DNA of 64,000 nucleotides from Trinickia diaoshuihuensis. GTDB taxonomy: Bacteria > Pseudomonadota > Gammaproteobacteria > Burkholderiales > Burkholderiaceae. The stretch covers positions 62,001 through 126,000 of the forward strand of contig NZ_QUBS01000082.1 in the NCBI RefSeq assembly GCF_003390925.1. The letters run 5' to 3'. Under the pieces are notes generated by a model. That model worked only from the letters and a program-made list of their open reading frames with translations. It was not told where the DNA came from and made no database searches. The position numbers and the translations under genes are program-made. The stretch's first letter is position 1. Every line of letters starts with the position of its first letter. Below, in pieces: positions 9,496-17,895 of this stretch.

Positions 9496-10398
9496 ATGCA
9501 CGCTCCCACATCAAGTGGTTTCACCGGCGCCTATGGCGATCCCGCCATCGGGGGATACCCGCTCGGAAACGGCTATCGGTGGTACCTGCCGTCCCTGATG
9601 CGGTTCAACGCGCCGGACGGCGAAAGCCCGTTCGACGCGGGCGGCTTGAATCCCTACGCGTACTGCGCTGCCGACCCCGTCAACCGCGCCGACCCGGATG
9701 GCCACGCTTGGAAGACAGTGTTGTCCGAGGAATCCGAACGCTTGGGAACGACGGCAACCGAGGCTGCGGATAGCGGCCCACGCAATCAATCGATCGGAGC
9801 CGCATCCGCTTCGTTAGCGGACAAACCGCTCGGCACGCGCGAGCGGCAACTCGCGAGCAGTGCGTTCCATCACTGGCATGGATTGGTCGAGACAAGCGTG
9901 GAGCGCATCGCGACGCTGAACGAGGTGCTGCCTTTGATGGGCAAACGAGTAAAAACGGTCGATGAATTCTTCGACCATTTCGAATCGGGCCGGGTGGTCG
10001 TCCAGGCGAACACCCGGCCCGGGATTGTCGAATCAGGGCACTCCGTCTTGTACTTCAACAAGGGACAGTATGAATTGATGCGAGATGCAGAAGGGTCGAT
10101 CGACTCGGCCTACCAAGCCAAATACTCAAAAGGCGGATACCGCAACTACATATACAGCAGAATCCCGAGCAGCGCCGAGTACCCCCGGTACCGCTCCTTG
10201 CTTTCGGAAAAAGTACAGTACATGATTAACAAAAGGGTGCTCTTTGTATTGAACGAGAAATATTCCCCCCATTTTATGGCCGCATTCGAGGCTGAGCGAC
10301 GGGCTTTTACCAAGCTACCGTACTCCTACGGGATGCGCTATAACTGCCATCGTTTTGTCTTTGAAATACTTCGGATATTGTACGACCTTGCCGATTGA
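9496..10398 (+). CDS. Orphan RHS-repeat-associated core protein with putative papain-like C-terminal domain
   Basis: 300 residues. Residues 8-70 match the RHS-associated core that precedes polymorphic toxin domains: LGNGYRWYLPSLMRFNAPD, then GGLNPYAYCAADPVNRADPDGH. No RHS repeats precede it. The C-terminal half has His182 in GHSVLYF and Cys284 in YNCHRFVFEIL. That order, His before Cys, with a small beta motif then a helix, resembles permuted NlpC/P60-LRAT-like papain folds; this is my inference. Codon use in the last third is less GC-rich than its neighbours, which suggests recent acquisition. Shine-Dalgarno GGAG lies just upstream. No immunity gene follows: the next 94 bases are non-coding and the next gene is convergent. 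Confidence 0.75.
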   Translation: MHAPTSSGFTGAYGDPAIGGYPLGNGYRWYLPSLMRFNAPDGESPFDAGGLNPYAYCAADPVNRADPDGHAWKTVLSEESERLGTTATEAADSGPRNQSIGAASASLADKPLGTRERQLASSAFHHWHGLVETSVERIATLNEVLPLMGKRVKTVDEFFDHFESGRVVVQANTRPGIVESGHSVLYFNKGQYELMRDAEGSIDSAYQAKYSKGGYRNYIYSRIPSSAEYPRYRSLLSEKVQYMINKRVLFVLNEKYSPHFMAAFEAERRAFTKLPYSYGMRYNCHRFVFEILRILYDLAD

Positions 10399-10411
10399 CG
10401 ATTTGCCGCAC

Positions 10412-10482
10412 CGGTGCGTCGTCCGTGGCCATCGCGCCAAACGTTCAAATACCTTCCGTCTTGCGCAAGCGACGACGCACCG
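10412..10482. repeat. 12-bp inverted repeat in a convergent intergenic gap
   Basis: CGGTGCGTCGTC at 10412-10423 and its exact reverse complement at 10471-10482 enclose 47 bases that contain a second palindrome, CTTGCGCAAG (10460-10469). It lies between the RHS-core gene and the convergent secreted-protein gene. It may act as a bidirectional terminator or mark a recombination scar; no T tract is present. Confidence 0.6.
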
Positions 10483-10492
10483 ATCGCGAACC

Positions 10493-11335
10493 CTACTGGA
10501 TCTGCACTGCCGTAAACCAGCTACCTTGATTAGGCACAGTGGCGCTAGCCGTCACGTCGTCGACGAGATCGAGATGGACGTTCAAAAGCTGTCCGCCCGG
10601 AATCGTCGTCCCGCCACCCAGCGTCAAATGCACGTTGTGCTGGCGTACCGTCACGGTCGGGCTATTGACTCCACCCGCAACCGCTTCGTTGAGGACCGCG
10701 GTACCCGTCACGCCAACCGTCACCGGCAGGCCCAGCACCGTCACCGTCAGATTGCCCTGCACCGGCAACGTGTAGTTGCGCGGGATCGGCGTCGGCAACG
10801 TCACGCTCTGGCCTGCAATCGTCATTTGCCCGATGGTGCTGTTCGCCGCGCAATGAAGCGTCCGATCGCCGGTGTCCGCGGTACAGCTCAGTTGCCCCCG
10901 GACGTTGTTCGCCGACACGAGGCCTTGAGCCAGACTCACGGAAGAAGCTTGGGTTGAACCCGTCAATTGCGTCGTGTTCGGCGCATTGGCGTATTGCGCG
11001 ATCGATTCCACTGACGAGACGTTCGCGGCATTGACCAACCCTAAGATCGACACGTTGAGGTTGCCGGCCGTCACATCGCTGGTTCCGGGCGAAGTTCGTT
11101 GCGCTTGATTGAGGCACCCGAGTGGGACCGTCGTATTCGATCCGGCGATCGTGACGGTCGCACTGCCGTTTGCCGCGCAGGCGGTCACGCTCGCTGTCCC
11201 CACCTGCGTGGCCTGCGCGAGAACGCTGGGTGCGGCAGCCAAGGCGAGCACGAAGAGCAATGCACTTGAACAACGTTTCATCCATCCCCGACCGAAGCAG
11301 CCATCGACGATCGATAATCCCGCAGGGAATTTCAT
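10493..11335 (-). CDS. Secreted protein of unknown function, Thr/Val/Ala-rich beta repeats
   Basis: 280 residues. Start at 11335 is chosen because AGGAGA lies six bases upstream. An internal ATG at 11281 would give a more classical signal peptide (MKRCSSALLFVLALAAAPSVLAQA), so the n-region is unusually long if the first start is used. After the cleavage site the chain is rich in Thr, Val, Gly and Asn with alternating hydrophobics (TVTIAGSNTTVPLG, LPVQGNLTVTVLGLPVTVG), as in extracellular beta proteins. Five Cys are mature-chain candidates for disulfides. It faintly recalls choice-of-anchor surface proteins. It is monocistronic, with a 334-base AT-richer upstream region. Confidence 0.75.
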   Translation of the reverse strand: MKFPAGLSIVDGCFGRGWMKRCSSALLFVLALAAAPSVLAQATQVGTASVTACAANGSATVTIAGSNTTVPLGCLNQAQRTSPGTSDVTAGNLNVSILGLVNAANVSSVESIAQYANAPNTTQLTGSTQASSVSLAQGLVSANNVRGQLSCTADTGDRTLHCAANSTIGQMTIAGQSVTLPTPIPRNYTLPVQGNLTVTVLGLPVTVGVTGTAVLNEAVAGGVNSPTVTVRQHNVHLTLGGGTTIPGGQLLNVHLDLVDDVTASATVPNQGSWFTAVQIQ

Positions 11336-11669
11336 ATGCGTCTCCTAATTAAATGCGTAGGCGCAAGCGGGTCCAGCCCGCGCGCGACGCTAGGCGATAG
11401 ATAATCGGGTTTACGAATTTGGTTAAACCGCTCAAACGAATGAGCCAACATTTTATAGGCACCGGCGCGGCTTTATTCAAGTCGATTCACGTGCCGCTCT
11501 ATTCAAACAAGCATCGAGGCACTAGAACTGTTAAGCGGTCGTAAACACCAGTATTATTTTGAGTATCAATTACGCTGCCGCAAGGAAAAGGCGTGTTGTT
11601 ATTACATGCGCGAGAAAAAACAGCAACCCCACTTTAGAAATATGCGTTTTGGTTTCGGATTCATGACGC
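11336..11669. other. Intergenic region, 334 bp, AT-rich relative to neighbours
   Basis: Holds the upstream region of the secreted-protein gene (minus) and the 3' side of the membrane-protein gene. Two TATTCAA words 25 bases apart (near 11474 and 11499) are the only repetition seen. No gene or clear promoter pair could be supported. Confidence 0.5.
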
Positions 11670-12548
11670 TCATTTCGCCGGCCGGGCCCAACGCCAGCTC
11701 ACCGCCGTCAAGCCCGCGAGCGCGGCGGCCTCCAATGAAAATTGGCCTACGCTTGCAAGAGCGGTCATGGCGGGTCCGGGTGCGTAGATCGCGTAAAGGA
11801 GCGACGCTAGAACATGCCGCTTTAACGCGAGAATCAGCAAGACGAACGCAGCCGTACGCCCCGGCGCGCCCCCAGGCAGCCGGTTCCAAACCAAAATCGC
11901 GCAAGCAAAGCAAAGAAAAACGGGTTCGATAAACGTCAGGTAGGCGGGAACCAGCACATCGATGCCGTAAGGGAGCGTGCACCAGCCGCCGTCAGGCATC
12001 CATCGCGCGGCTTGCGCGCGGATCGCCGCGTCGGCGGCCACCAGTGCCGGCCCGATGAAGTACGCCGATACGAGCGCAGCGGCCGCGGTGCCGCCAATGC
12101 GGACCGTCTTCGACCGGAACTGAGCGATACCGGCCGCGAAGCCGGCGGCGACGGCGTAAGCGGTAAAAGGCCGCAGGCTCGCGAGAAGCCCGATCAGCCA
12201 GCGTACGGGCGTATGCGTCGAACAATATCCGCTCATGAACGCCGCGCGCAGCGTCTCATTCAGGCCCGCGAGCAAGGCGAATAATGTCGCCAAGCAAAGC
12301 CAGGCAGAGCGCCCGTCCCATTGCGTCCGCAAAACGTCATACACCCAAATCGCCGCCCAAATCATGAGGGCGCCATTGAGCACGTCGGGCAGTTTCGTAC
12401 GCAAGACCGCGCCCGGATAAGGCACGTGCAGCACCTGCAGCATGACGACATGCACGCTGAGCGACAGCACGCCCGTGGCGACCACGCCCAACGTCAATCG
12501 CCCCCACCGAACGCCTGTAAAACAGCCGCGCGTGGCATCCCTATTCAT
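11670..12548 (-). CDS. Integral membrane protein of unknown function
   Basis: 292 residues with about seven to eight hydrophobic segments: LTLGVVATGVLSLSVHVVML, VLNGALMIWAAIWVYDVL, LCLATLFALLAGL, FTAYAVAAGFAAGI, AAAALVSAYFIGPALVA, AYLTFIEPVFLCFACAILV, AAFVLLILALKRHVLASLLYAIY and a last one. No cofactor motif or known family was recognised. It is isolated: the gap to the next minus-strand gene upstream is 100 bases and the gap downstream is 334. Both the N-terminus and the overall GC3 bias support a real gene. Confidence 0.75.
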   Translation of the reverse strand: MNRDATRGCFTGVRWGRLTLGVVATGVLSLSVHVVMLQVLHVPYPGAVLRTKLPDVLNGALMIWAAIWVYDVLRTQWDGRSAWLCLATLFALLAGLNETLRAAFMSGYCSTHTPVRWLIGLLASLRPFTAYAVAAGFAAGIAQFRSKTVRIGGTAAAALVSAYFIGPALVAADAAIRAQAARWMPDGGWCTLPYGIDVLVPAYLTFIEPVFLCFACAILVWNRLPGGAPGRTAAFVLLILALKRHVLASLLYAIYAPGPAMTALASVGQFSLEAAALAGLTAVSWRWARPAK

Positions 12549-12648
12549 TCGCCCATCCCCTTAAGCCAGTGGTATCGGGCAGCGAATATCCTAGGAAGAC
12601 GGCTCTCGCGCTATCGGAATCGACTGATTTCGTTTCCGGAGTCGCCGC

Positions 12649-12918
12649 TCATTCCGGCCTGAACAAATCCAATCCGGCGAACACGAGCACCGCGCTCAAG
12701 GCGATGACACCGACGCTGTGCCGCCCCAGATAGAGTGCCGCGGCCGCTAGCCAAGTCGAACCGAAAAACGCGGCGATACGCGTCATTTCGGACTTGAACC
12801 CGTTGCTCCCGCCCGTGTCGCCACCGCGGGCAGCCGAACTCCCTCGCATCCGCGTGTCGGGTCCGGGAGTACGAGCCCGCCTTGTTTGTCCATCGAACCC
12901 CAAGTCGGCGTCGGACAT
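12649..12918 (-). CDS. Small membrane protein of unknown function
   Basis: 89 residues. A polar, Arg/Gly-rich N-terminal half (about 40 residues) precedes two hydrophobic stretches, IAAFFGSTWLAAAALYL and SVGVIALSAVLVFAGLDLF. The start is supported by GAAGGAG seven bases upstream of the ATG. It lies directly downstream of marR on the same strand, separated by 58 bases. That gap contains a copy of a 13-base motif that also occurs upstream of marR, so MarR control is plausible. Function unknown. Confidence 0.7.
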   Translation of the reverse strand: MSDADLGFDGQTRRARTPGPDTRMRGSSAARGGDTGGSNGFKSEMTRIAAFFGSTWLAAAALYLGRHSVGVIALSAVLVFAGLDLFRPE

Positions 12919-12942
12919 ACTGTCACTCCTTCGTCAATTTAA

Positions 12943-12955
12943 TTAGGGATGCAAC
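12943..12955. promoter_or_regulatory. Candidate MarR operator, copy 1
   Basis: TTAGGGATGCAAC, 25 bases upstream of the small membrane-protein start. It matches 11 of 13 bases of the copy at 13418-13430 in the marR/oxidoreductase divergent region. The reverse strand reads TAGTTGCAT followed by CCCTAA, a partial dyad. Confidence 0.4.
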
Positions 12956-12976
12956 TATTCGTGCGAAAAAAGCGGC

Positions 12977-13393
12977 TCACGTCAAAGCCGAGCGCACCGC
13001 GCGAATCCTAGACACGGTGTCCGCAAAAGCCGGACCGCCCATTTGCGCCTTCAACTTCGCGGTGACTTCGCCGCTCGCGTCGTTCAGTGCTTGCTTCAAC
13101 TCCCGCGCCGCGGCCGTCGGAAAGATCGCTACTTCACGGCCATCCCCTGGCACACGCCGACGCTCGATATAACCGCGCGCCTCGAGACCGTCGAGCACCC
13201 GCGTCGCGGTCGGACGCGCGATAGACAATGCATCCGCAAGTTCGTGCTGCAGCAGGCCCGGGCGATCCAACACCGCCCGCAGCATGAAACCTTGCGGTGG
13301 CGTGACGCCGAAGGGCTCAAACGCCTCGGCCCATTCCCGCTCGAGCCGGCGCGCAAGCGCCGACGTATTGAAGTAAAGGCATTGATCGAACAT
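12977..13393 (-). CDS. MarR family transcriptional regulator
   Basis: 138 residues. The winged helix-turn-helix is clear: LLQHELADALSIARPTATRVLDGLEARGYIERRRVPGDGREVAIFPT, with the DxR wing signature (GDGRE). The N-terminal and C-terminal helices that form the dimer are present. It is transcribed divergently from a flavin-dependent oxidoreductase across 196 bases, a common arrangement in which the MarR protein represses itself and the enzyme until an aromatic ligand binds. The ligand cannot be inferred from sequence. A shared 13-base motif flanks the gene on both sides. Confidence 0.93.
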   Translation of the reverse strand: MFDQCLYFNTSALARRLEREWAEAFEPFGVTPPQGFMLRAVLDRPGLLQHELADALSIARPTATRVLDGLEARGYIERRRVPGDGREVAIFPTAAARELKQALNDASGEVTAKLKAQMGGPAFADTVSRIRAVRSALT

Positions 13394-13417
13394 ATCCGCT
13401 ATTTTACGGTAGATTCG

Positions 13418-13430
13418 TTAGCTATGCAAC
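13418..13430. promoter_or_regulatory. Candidate MarR operator, copy 2
   Basis: TTAGCTATGCAAC, 25 bases upstream of the marR start, embedded in CGTTAGCTATGCAACG whose ends are complementary. See copy at 12943-12955. Position suits autorepression and control of the divergent oxidoreductase. Confidence 0.4.
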
Positions 13431-13589
13431 GACATGCCCCGATGGCTAGAAGCCCTTCCGGCCGCATGGCTTATTTGCCGTCGCCAGCACCGATAACCCG
13501 CGTTTGGCACAATCCCCGTTCCTATTGCTCTGCTACCGACGAAGGCGTATCGTGCCGCGCGCAGCCGCGCCTTCGCGGTCATCTCGACG

Positions 13590-14585
13590 ATGATTCCGTT
13601 CTCGGTTCTCGATTTATCCCCCGTGCCGCTAGGCCAAACGCCGGCCGATGCCTTTCGCCATTCGCTCGACCTCGCCCAACACGCCGAGCGCTGGGGCTAT
13701 CTGCGGTATTGGCTCGCCGAACATCACAACATGCCCGGTATCGCGAGTGCCGCGACCTCGGTCGTCATCGGCCACATCGCCGGCGGGACGAAAACGATCC
13801 GCGTCGGCTCGGGCGGCGTGATGCTGCCGAATCATGCGCCGCTCGTCATCGCCGAGCAGTTCGGCACGCTCGCCTCGCTGTACCCCGGCCGGATCGATCT
13901 GGGTCTCGGCCGCGCACCCGGCACCGATCAGACGACGGCCCGCGCGCTGCGCCGCGATCTGCACGAGAGCGCCGAGCGCTTTCCCGACGACGTCGTCGAG
14001 CTGCAGCGCTATTTCGCCGAGCCCACGAGCGGCCAACGCGTGCGCGCCGTGCCGGGCGCGGGCCTGAACGTCCCTATCTGGCTGCTCGGATCGTCGCTGT
14101 TCTCCGCCCAATTGGCCGCCGCACTCGGTCTGCCGTTCGCATTCGCGTCGCACTTCGCACCCGACCATCTGCTCACGGCACTGCATGTGTACCGCTCGCA
14201 ATTCCGTCCATCGGCCGCGCTCGCGAAACCCTATGCGATGGTCGGCGTGAATTTGTTCGCGGCCGATACCGATGCCGAGGGCGAACGGCTCTTCACGTCG
14301 CTGCAACAACAATTCATCGCCCTGCGGCGCGGCACGCCCGGGCAGTTGCCGCCGCCCGTCGAGCAATTGAATGCGTCGGAGATCGAACTGGCGGGCGTGC
14401 GGCATTCCCTCGCTTGCGCGGCGGTGGGCAGTCCCGAGACGGTGCGCGCGGCGCTCGAATCGATCATCGCGCAGACGCAAGCCGACGAACTGATTCTCAC
14501 CGGGCAAATCTACGATCACGCCGCGCGGCTGCGATCGTATGAAATCGGCGCGCAAGTGCGGGATGCGATGGCGGCCTCGGCCTAA
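13590..14585 (+). CDS. LLM-class flavin-dependent oxidoreductase (YhbW-like)
   Basis: 331 residues of the bacterial luciferase-like TIM-barrel family. Diagnostic stretches are [44 protein letters not shown] and [31 protein letters not shown]. These proteins use reduced FMN; no flavin reductase gene is adjacent, and the substrate is unknown. It is divergent from marR, which probably regulates it. Of the closely related E. coli proteins, YhbW is the best match from memory. Start is the ATG giving [15 protein letters not shown], the usual N-terminus of this subgroup. Confidence 0.93.
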   Translation: MIPFSVLDLSPVPLGQTPADAFRHSLDLAQHAERWGYLRYWLAEHHNMPGIASAATSVVIGHIAGGTKTIRVGSGGVMLPNHAPLVIAEQFGTLASLYPGRIDLGLGRAPGTDQTTARALRRDLHESAERFPDDVVELQRYFAEPTSGQRVRAVPGAGLNVPIWLLGSSLFSAQLAAALGLPFAFASHFAPDHLLTALHVYRSQFRPSAALAKPYAMVGVNLFAADTDAEGERLFTSLQQQFIALRRGTPGQLPPPVEQLNASEIELAGVRHSLACAAVGSPETVRAALESIIAQTQADELILTGQIYDHAARLRSYEIGAQVRDAMAASA

Positions 14586-14691
14586 GGACCGGCGGGCAGC
14601 CGAGCGGGTCCCTCGATTGCTGCTCGATCGGTTTAAGACGAGGCGGCGCCGCACGGGATTCCGGCCGGCTGCCGCTGTGTAGGAGTCGGCG

Positions 14692-14949
14692 ATGAATTCG
14701 ATGGAGCGAAACGCAAACCATGCGGCAATGACGGTCGCATTGACCGCTGTCTTTACCTGCGCGTGTCAAACCGCTTGGGCACAACCGCCGGCCACCAACG
14801 TCGGCGCCTCGATGGTTCAAGCGCCCCAAGCCCCGGCAAGCGGGGCAAACGCGCACAATCCCGACAACATGCCGATCAAACGCCCCGACAAGCCGACGCG
14901 CGACCCCATCGCCCGCCGCCCGCCCGCGAGCGACGCGCAACCGAAATAA
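14692..14949 (+). CDS. Small secreted proline-rich protein of unknown function
   Basis: 85 residues. A signal peptide ends near ACQTAWAQ (residue 31), leaving about 54 residues that are Pro/Ala/Asn-rich and hydrophilic (HNPDNMPIKRPDKPTRDP). TAGGAG seven bases upstream supports the ATG at 14692. It is convergent with the DUF2239 gene, six bases apart. No family recognised; it is probably a periplasmic or exported peptide. Confidence 0.65.
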   Translation: MNSMERNANHAAMTVALTAVFTCACQTAWAQPPATNVGASMVQAPQAPASGANAHNPDNMPIKRPDKPTRDPIARRPPASDAQPK

Positions 14950-14955
14950 CCCCGG

Positions 14956-15621
14956 CTACGACTGCGAACCGGCTGCAGGCGTCGGTTGCGTCGCATCGCC
15001 GAACGCCAGCCAGCCCGCATGGCGCCGAATGTCCGCCGGCCACGCGGCGGACAATGCATCGAAGCCGGCCGCATCGTCGGCAAAAAGCGCGCGCGTCGCT
15101 TCTTCGAAGCCCGGGAGATCGCCCGCCATCGCAGAGATGAAGTGGTACGCCCGCTCCTGAGCCGCGCGCCGCTCGTCGCGCTGCGCATTCCTGCGGCGCG
15201 CTTCGTCCACGAGCTTGCGTAACGCCACGGAGGCGCCCCCCGGCTGCGCGCCGAGCCATTCCCAATGGCGCGGCAGCAGCGTCACTTCCCGTGCAACGAC
15301 ACCCAGCTTGGGGCGGCCTCGGCCGCGCGGCGCGGCGCCCTCTCCGGCACCCGCCACTTCGTCGCCGGTTGGCGCTCGCACCCCGAGCGGCTCGCAAGCG
15401 CCCGGCTCGCGGCTCAACCGTTCCCGCACTTGCTCGTCCGAGCCGCGCGTATCGACGTCGATCGAGCGGCCCGTCGCGTTATTGAACAACAGTACGGGCC
15501 CCGCCGCGCCCCGCGCAACGGCGTGCTTGCCCGCTAGCGCAACGGTGGGCAGCGTGCCCGACGACAAATGGCGGTGGCCGTCGAAAGCGGTGAACAAAGA
15601 CGGTTCGGGGCGATGCGGCAT
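14956..15621 (-). CDS. DUF2239 family protein
   Basis: 221 residues from the ATG at 15621 (MPHRPEPSLFTAFDGHRHL), supported by GAAGGAG seven bases upstream; frames reaching further upstream add no family sequence. DUF2239 traits are the N-terminal FTAFDGHRHLSSGTLPTVALA, the LLFNNATGRSIDVDTRGS block, GRGRPKLGVVAREVTLLPRHWEWL, and a helical C-terminus (ALRKLVDEARRRNA ... FEEATRALFADD). The GRPKLGV-REVTLLPRHW segment looks like a DNA-binding ribbon-helix-helix region. Function is not established. Confidence 0.88.
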   Translation of the reverse strand: MPHRPEPSLFTAFDGHRHLSSGTLPTVALAGKHAVARGAAGPVLLFNNATGRSIDVDTRGSDEQVRERLSREPGACEPLGVRAPTGDEVAGAGEGAAPRGRGRPKLGVVAREVTLLPRHWEWLGAQPGGASVALRKLVDEARRRNAQRDERRAAQERAYHFISAMAGDLPGFEEATRALFADDAAGFDALSAAWPADIRRHAGWLAFGDATQPTPAAGSQS

Positions 15622-15789
15622 TAGGCGCTCCTTCGGAAGCAATCGATCAACACCGCAAATATTACCCGGATAAAATATTAAACGCAACGGCCGGGAATAT
15701 CCGCGCCCATCCTTCAGTACTGCTCTTCGAAGACCGAGCGGCCGCCGCGCGCTTGGCCCGCCCCCACCGTTAGCTCCGAGGAGACCACC

Positions 15790-16755
15790 ATGAATCACGA
15801 TGACGACCGCGACGAACGCGCGGCCATGAACCGCCGCCGGTTTCTCAAATGCATGGCTTGGGCCGGCACCGGCACGCTATGGACGATGCATGCCGGCGTC
15901 TTGCAGGCGCGCGCGCTAGGCGGCGAGGCCGACGCCGACACCGCCGCGGATGCGCTCAAAAACGCGAGCTTCAGCTTCGTCCAAATCAGCGATTCGCATA
16001 TCGGTTTCACGAAAGCGCCGAATCCGGACGTCGCCGGTACGCTCAAAGCCGCCCTGGCTCGGATCGACGCACAACGCCTCCAGCCCGATTTCCTGCTCCA
16101 CACGGGCGACCTCACGCATCTTTCTCGCCCCGATGAATTCGATACGGTCGATCAACTCGTGCGCGGCTCGAACACGCGGCGCGCTTTCTTCGTACCGGGC
16201 GAACACGACGTCATCGGCGACAACGGCCGCGCCTTCTTCGAGCGCTTCGGCGAAAAGCAAACGGACGGAGGCTGGTACAGCTTCGATCATCGCGGCGTGC
16301 ACTTCGTCGCGCTCGTGAACGTCCTCAATCTGAAAGGCGGCGGTCTCGGCTGGCTCGGACCCGACCAACTCGCCTGGCTCAAGCAAGATTTGGCGTCGCG
16401 TTCATCGGAAACGCCCATCGTCGTCTTCGCGCACATGCCGCTCTGGTCGCTCTACCCCGCCTGGGGCTGGGGCACCGACGACGCGGGCGAAGCGCTCACG
16501 ATGCTGCGCCGCTTCGGTTCGGTCACCGTCCTAAACGGCCATATCCATCAAATCCAGCAGAAGGTGGAAGGAAATGTCTCGTTCTATACGGCGCGCTCGA
16601 CCGCCTATCCGCAGCCCGCACCGGGTGTGGGCCCGGGGCCCGGGCCGCTCAAGGAGGTGCCGCCGGGACAACTCGCCTCCTATCTGGGCGTACGCGAAGT
16701 GCGTCATGTCCAAGCGGGCCGCACGCTCGCACTGACGGAGGAGACCCTGTCATGA
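15790..16755 (+). CDS. Tat-exported metallophosphoesterase
   Basis: 321 residues. A twin-arginine signal (NRRRFLK at 14-20, hydrophobic run, cleavage near ARA) predicts export of a folded metal-loaded enzyme. Calcineurin-like motifs are all present: D68-x-H70, G106-D107, G137-E-H139-D140, H215 and G250-H251-I-H253. In block III the usual GNHD reads GEHD, so the metal-ligand Asn is Glu138. GAGGAG lies seven bases before the ATG at 15790. It is the first gene of a four-cistron unit with a cupredoxin, an ECF sigma factor and an anti-sigma factor, overlapping the cupredoxin by four bases. Substrate unknown. Confidence 0.92.
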   Translation: MNHDDDRDERAAMNRRRFLKCMAWAGTGTLWTMHAGVLQARALGGEADADTAADALKNASFSFVQISDSHIGFTKAPNPDVAGTLKAALARIDAQRLQPDFLLHTGDLTHLSRPDEFDTVDQLVRGSNTRRAFFVPGEHDVIGDNGRAFFERFGEKQTDGGWYSFDHRGVHFVALVNVLNLKGGGLGWLGPDQLAWLKQDLASRSSETPIVVFAHMPLWSLYPAWGWGTDDAGEALTMLRRFGSVTVLNGHIHQIQQKVEGNVSFYTARSTAYPQPAPGVGPGPGPLKEVPPGQLASYLGVREVRHVQAGRTLALTEETLS

Positions 16756-17141
16756 GCCGCTTCGCCACAGACCGCCGCACGCTCTTGCGCATCGTTCTCT
16801 TGCTTGCGGGTGCCGCGCTGACGCATGCACCCGCAGCCGTTGCGGCTTCGAACGGAACGGGCGACGCCGCGTCCGCGGGCAACGACGCCCACGCCTATCG
16901 CATCGAAATCCACGACTTCGCCTTCGCACCGAAGGAGTTGACGGTGCCGGCGGGCGCCCGCATCGTCTGGACCAATCGCGACGACGAACCGCATACGGTC
17001 GTGAGCGCGGCCGGCGCGTTCAAACCGTCGAAGGCGCTCGATACCGACGACTCGTTTTCGACCGTACTCGACAAACCGGGCACCTACGCCTATTTTTGCG
17101 GGATCCATCCGATGATGGTCGGCAAGATCGTCGTACGGTGA
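16752..17141 (+). CDS. Periplasmic cupredoxin (plastocyanin/azurin-like)
   Basis: 129 residues with a signal peptide (to about residue 32). The mature domain has type 1 copper ligands H81 (EPHTVV), C116, H119 and M121 or M122 in YFCGIHPMMVGKIVV. The IHDFAFAPKELTVPAGARIVWTNRDDEPHTV layout is that of small soluble cupredoxins. It overlaps the metallophosphoesterase by an ATGA, so the two are translationally coupled. It may carry electrons or buffer copper for an exported partner. It precedes the sigma factor by about 100 bases. Confidence 0.93.
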   Translation: MSRFATDRRTLLRIVLLLAGAALTHAPAAVAASNGTGDAASAGNDAHAYRIEIHDFAFAPKELTVPAGARIVWTNRDDEPHTVVSAAGAFKPSKALDTDDSFSTVLDKPGTYAYFCGIHPMMVGKIVVR

Positions 17142-17244
17142 GGCGATGATGTCCGTCGGCACCGCAAACGAGGCAACGCTGGCGCGCGGGAATACCCACG
17201 ACGCATCTTCGGTATCGCAGCGGTCAACCAAGGAGGCGCCCCCG

Positions 17245-17895
17245 GTGGCCGAGACAGACAAACGAGCGGGACGCACACCCGCGCCATGCCGCGCCCCGGA
17301 CGAACGCGCCGAGGCGGAACTCAGCCGCCGTTTTCAGCAACTGGCCCTGCCGCATCTCGATGCGGCGTACAACCTCGCGCGTTGGTTGAGCGGCAACGCG
17401 GGCGATGCCGACGATATCGTGCAAGAGGCGTTCGTGCGCGCCTTCCGTTTCTTCGGCTCGTTCCGCGGCGATAACGCGCGGCCTTGGCTGCTCTCGATCG
17501 TGCGCCGCACCTGGTACACCGAATGGCGGCGGCGCGCCAACAGCCTCGAGCTCGCGCCGCTCGACGACGACCTCGACGAAACGAGCCTTTTCGACGAAAC
17601 CTCGTCGGCGTTTGCCGATCCGCAGACGTTGATGTTGCAGGGCGAGCATACGCGGCTCGTACACGCGGCGTTGGAACAATTGCCCGTCGAGTTTCGCGAA
17701 GTGCTGATCCTGCGCGAGTTGGAAGAGATGAGCTACCGCGATATCGCGCTCGTCGCCGATTTGCCGATCGGCACCGTGATGTCGCGCCTCGCGCGTGGCC
17801 GGCACAAGCTGGCCGCCTTGCTCGCGCCGCTGCGCGGCGATAGCCGCCGCGCCACGAATACGACCACCAAGGAGAGCCCTGATGGACTGCAATGA
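17245..17895 (+). CDS. ECF RNA polymerase sigma factor
   Basis: 216 residues from a GTG at 17245, chosen because AAGGAGG lies eight bases upstream; an in-frame ATG at 17146 would add 33 low-complexity residues. Region 2 reads LDAAYNLARWLSGNAGDADDIVQEAFVRAFRFFGSFRGDNARPWLLSIVRRTWYTEWRRR. Region 4 reads LPVEFREVLILRELEEMSYRDIALVADLPIGTVMSRLARGRHKL. Its last 14 bases overlap the anti-sigma gene, the standard coupling for a sigma/anti-sigma pair. It probably transcribes its own operon, including the metallophosphoesterase and cupredoxin. The inducing signal is unknown. Confidence 0.95.
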   Translation: MAETDKRAGRTPAPCRAPDERAEAELSRRFQQLALPHLDAAYNLARWLSGNAGDADDIVQEAFVRAFRFFGSFRGDNARPWLLSIVRRTWYTEWRRRANSLELAPLDDDLDETSLFDETSSAFADPQTLMLQGEHTRLVHAALEQLPVEFREVLILRELEEMSYRDIALVADLPIGTVMSRLARGRHKLAALLAPLRGDSRRATNTTTKESPDGLQ

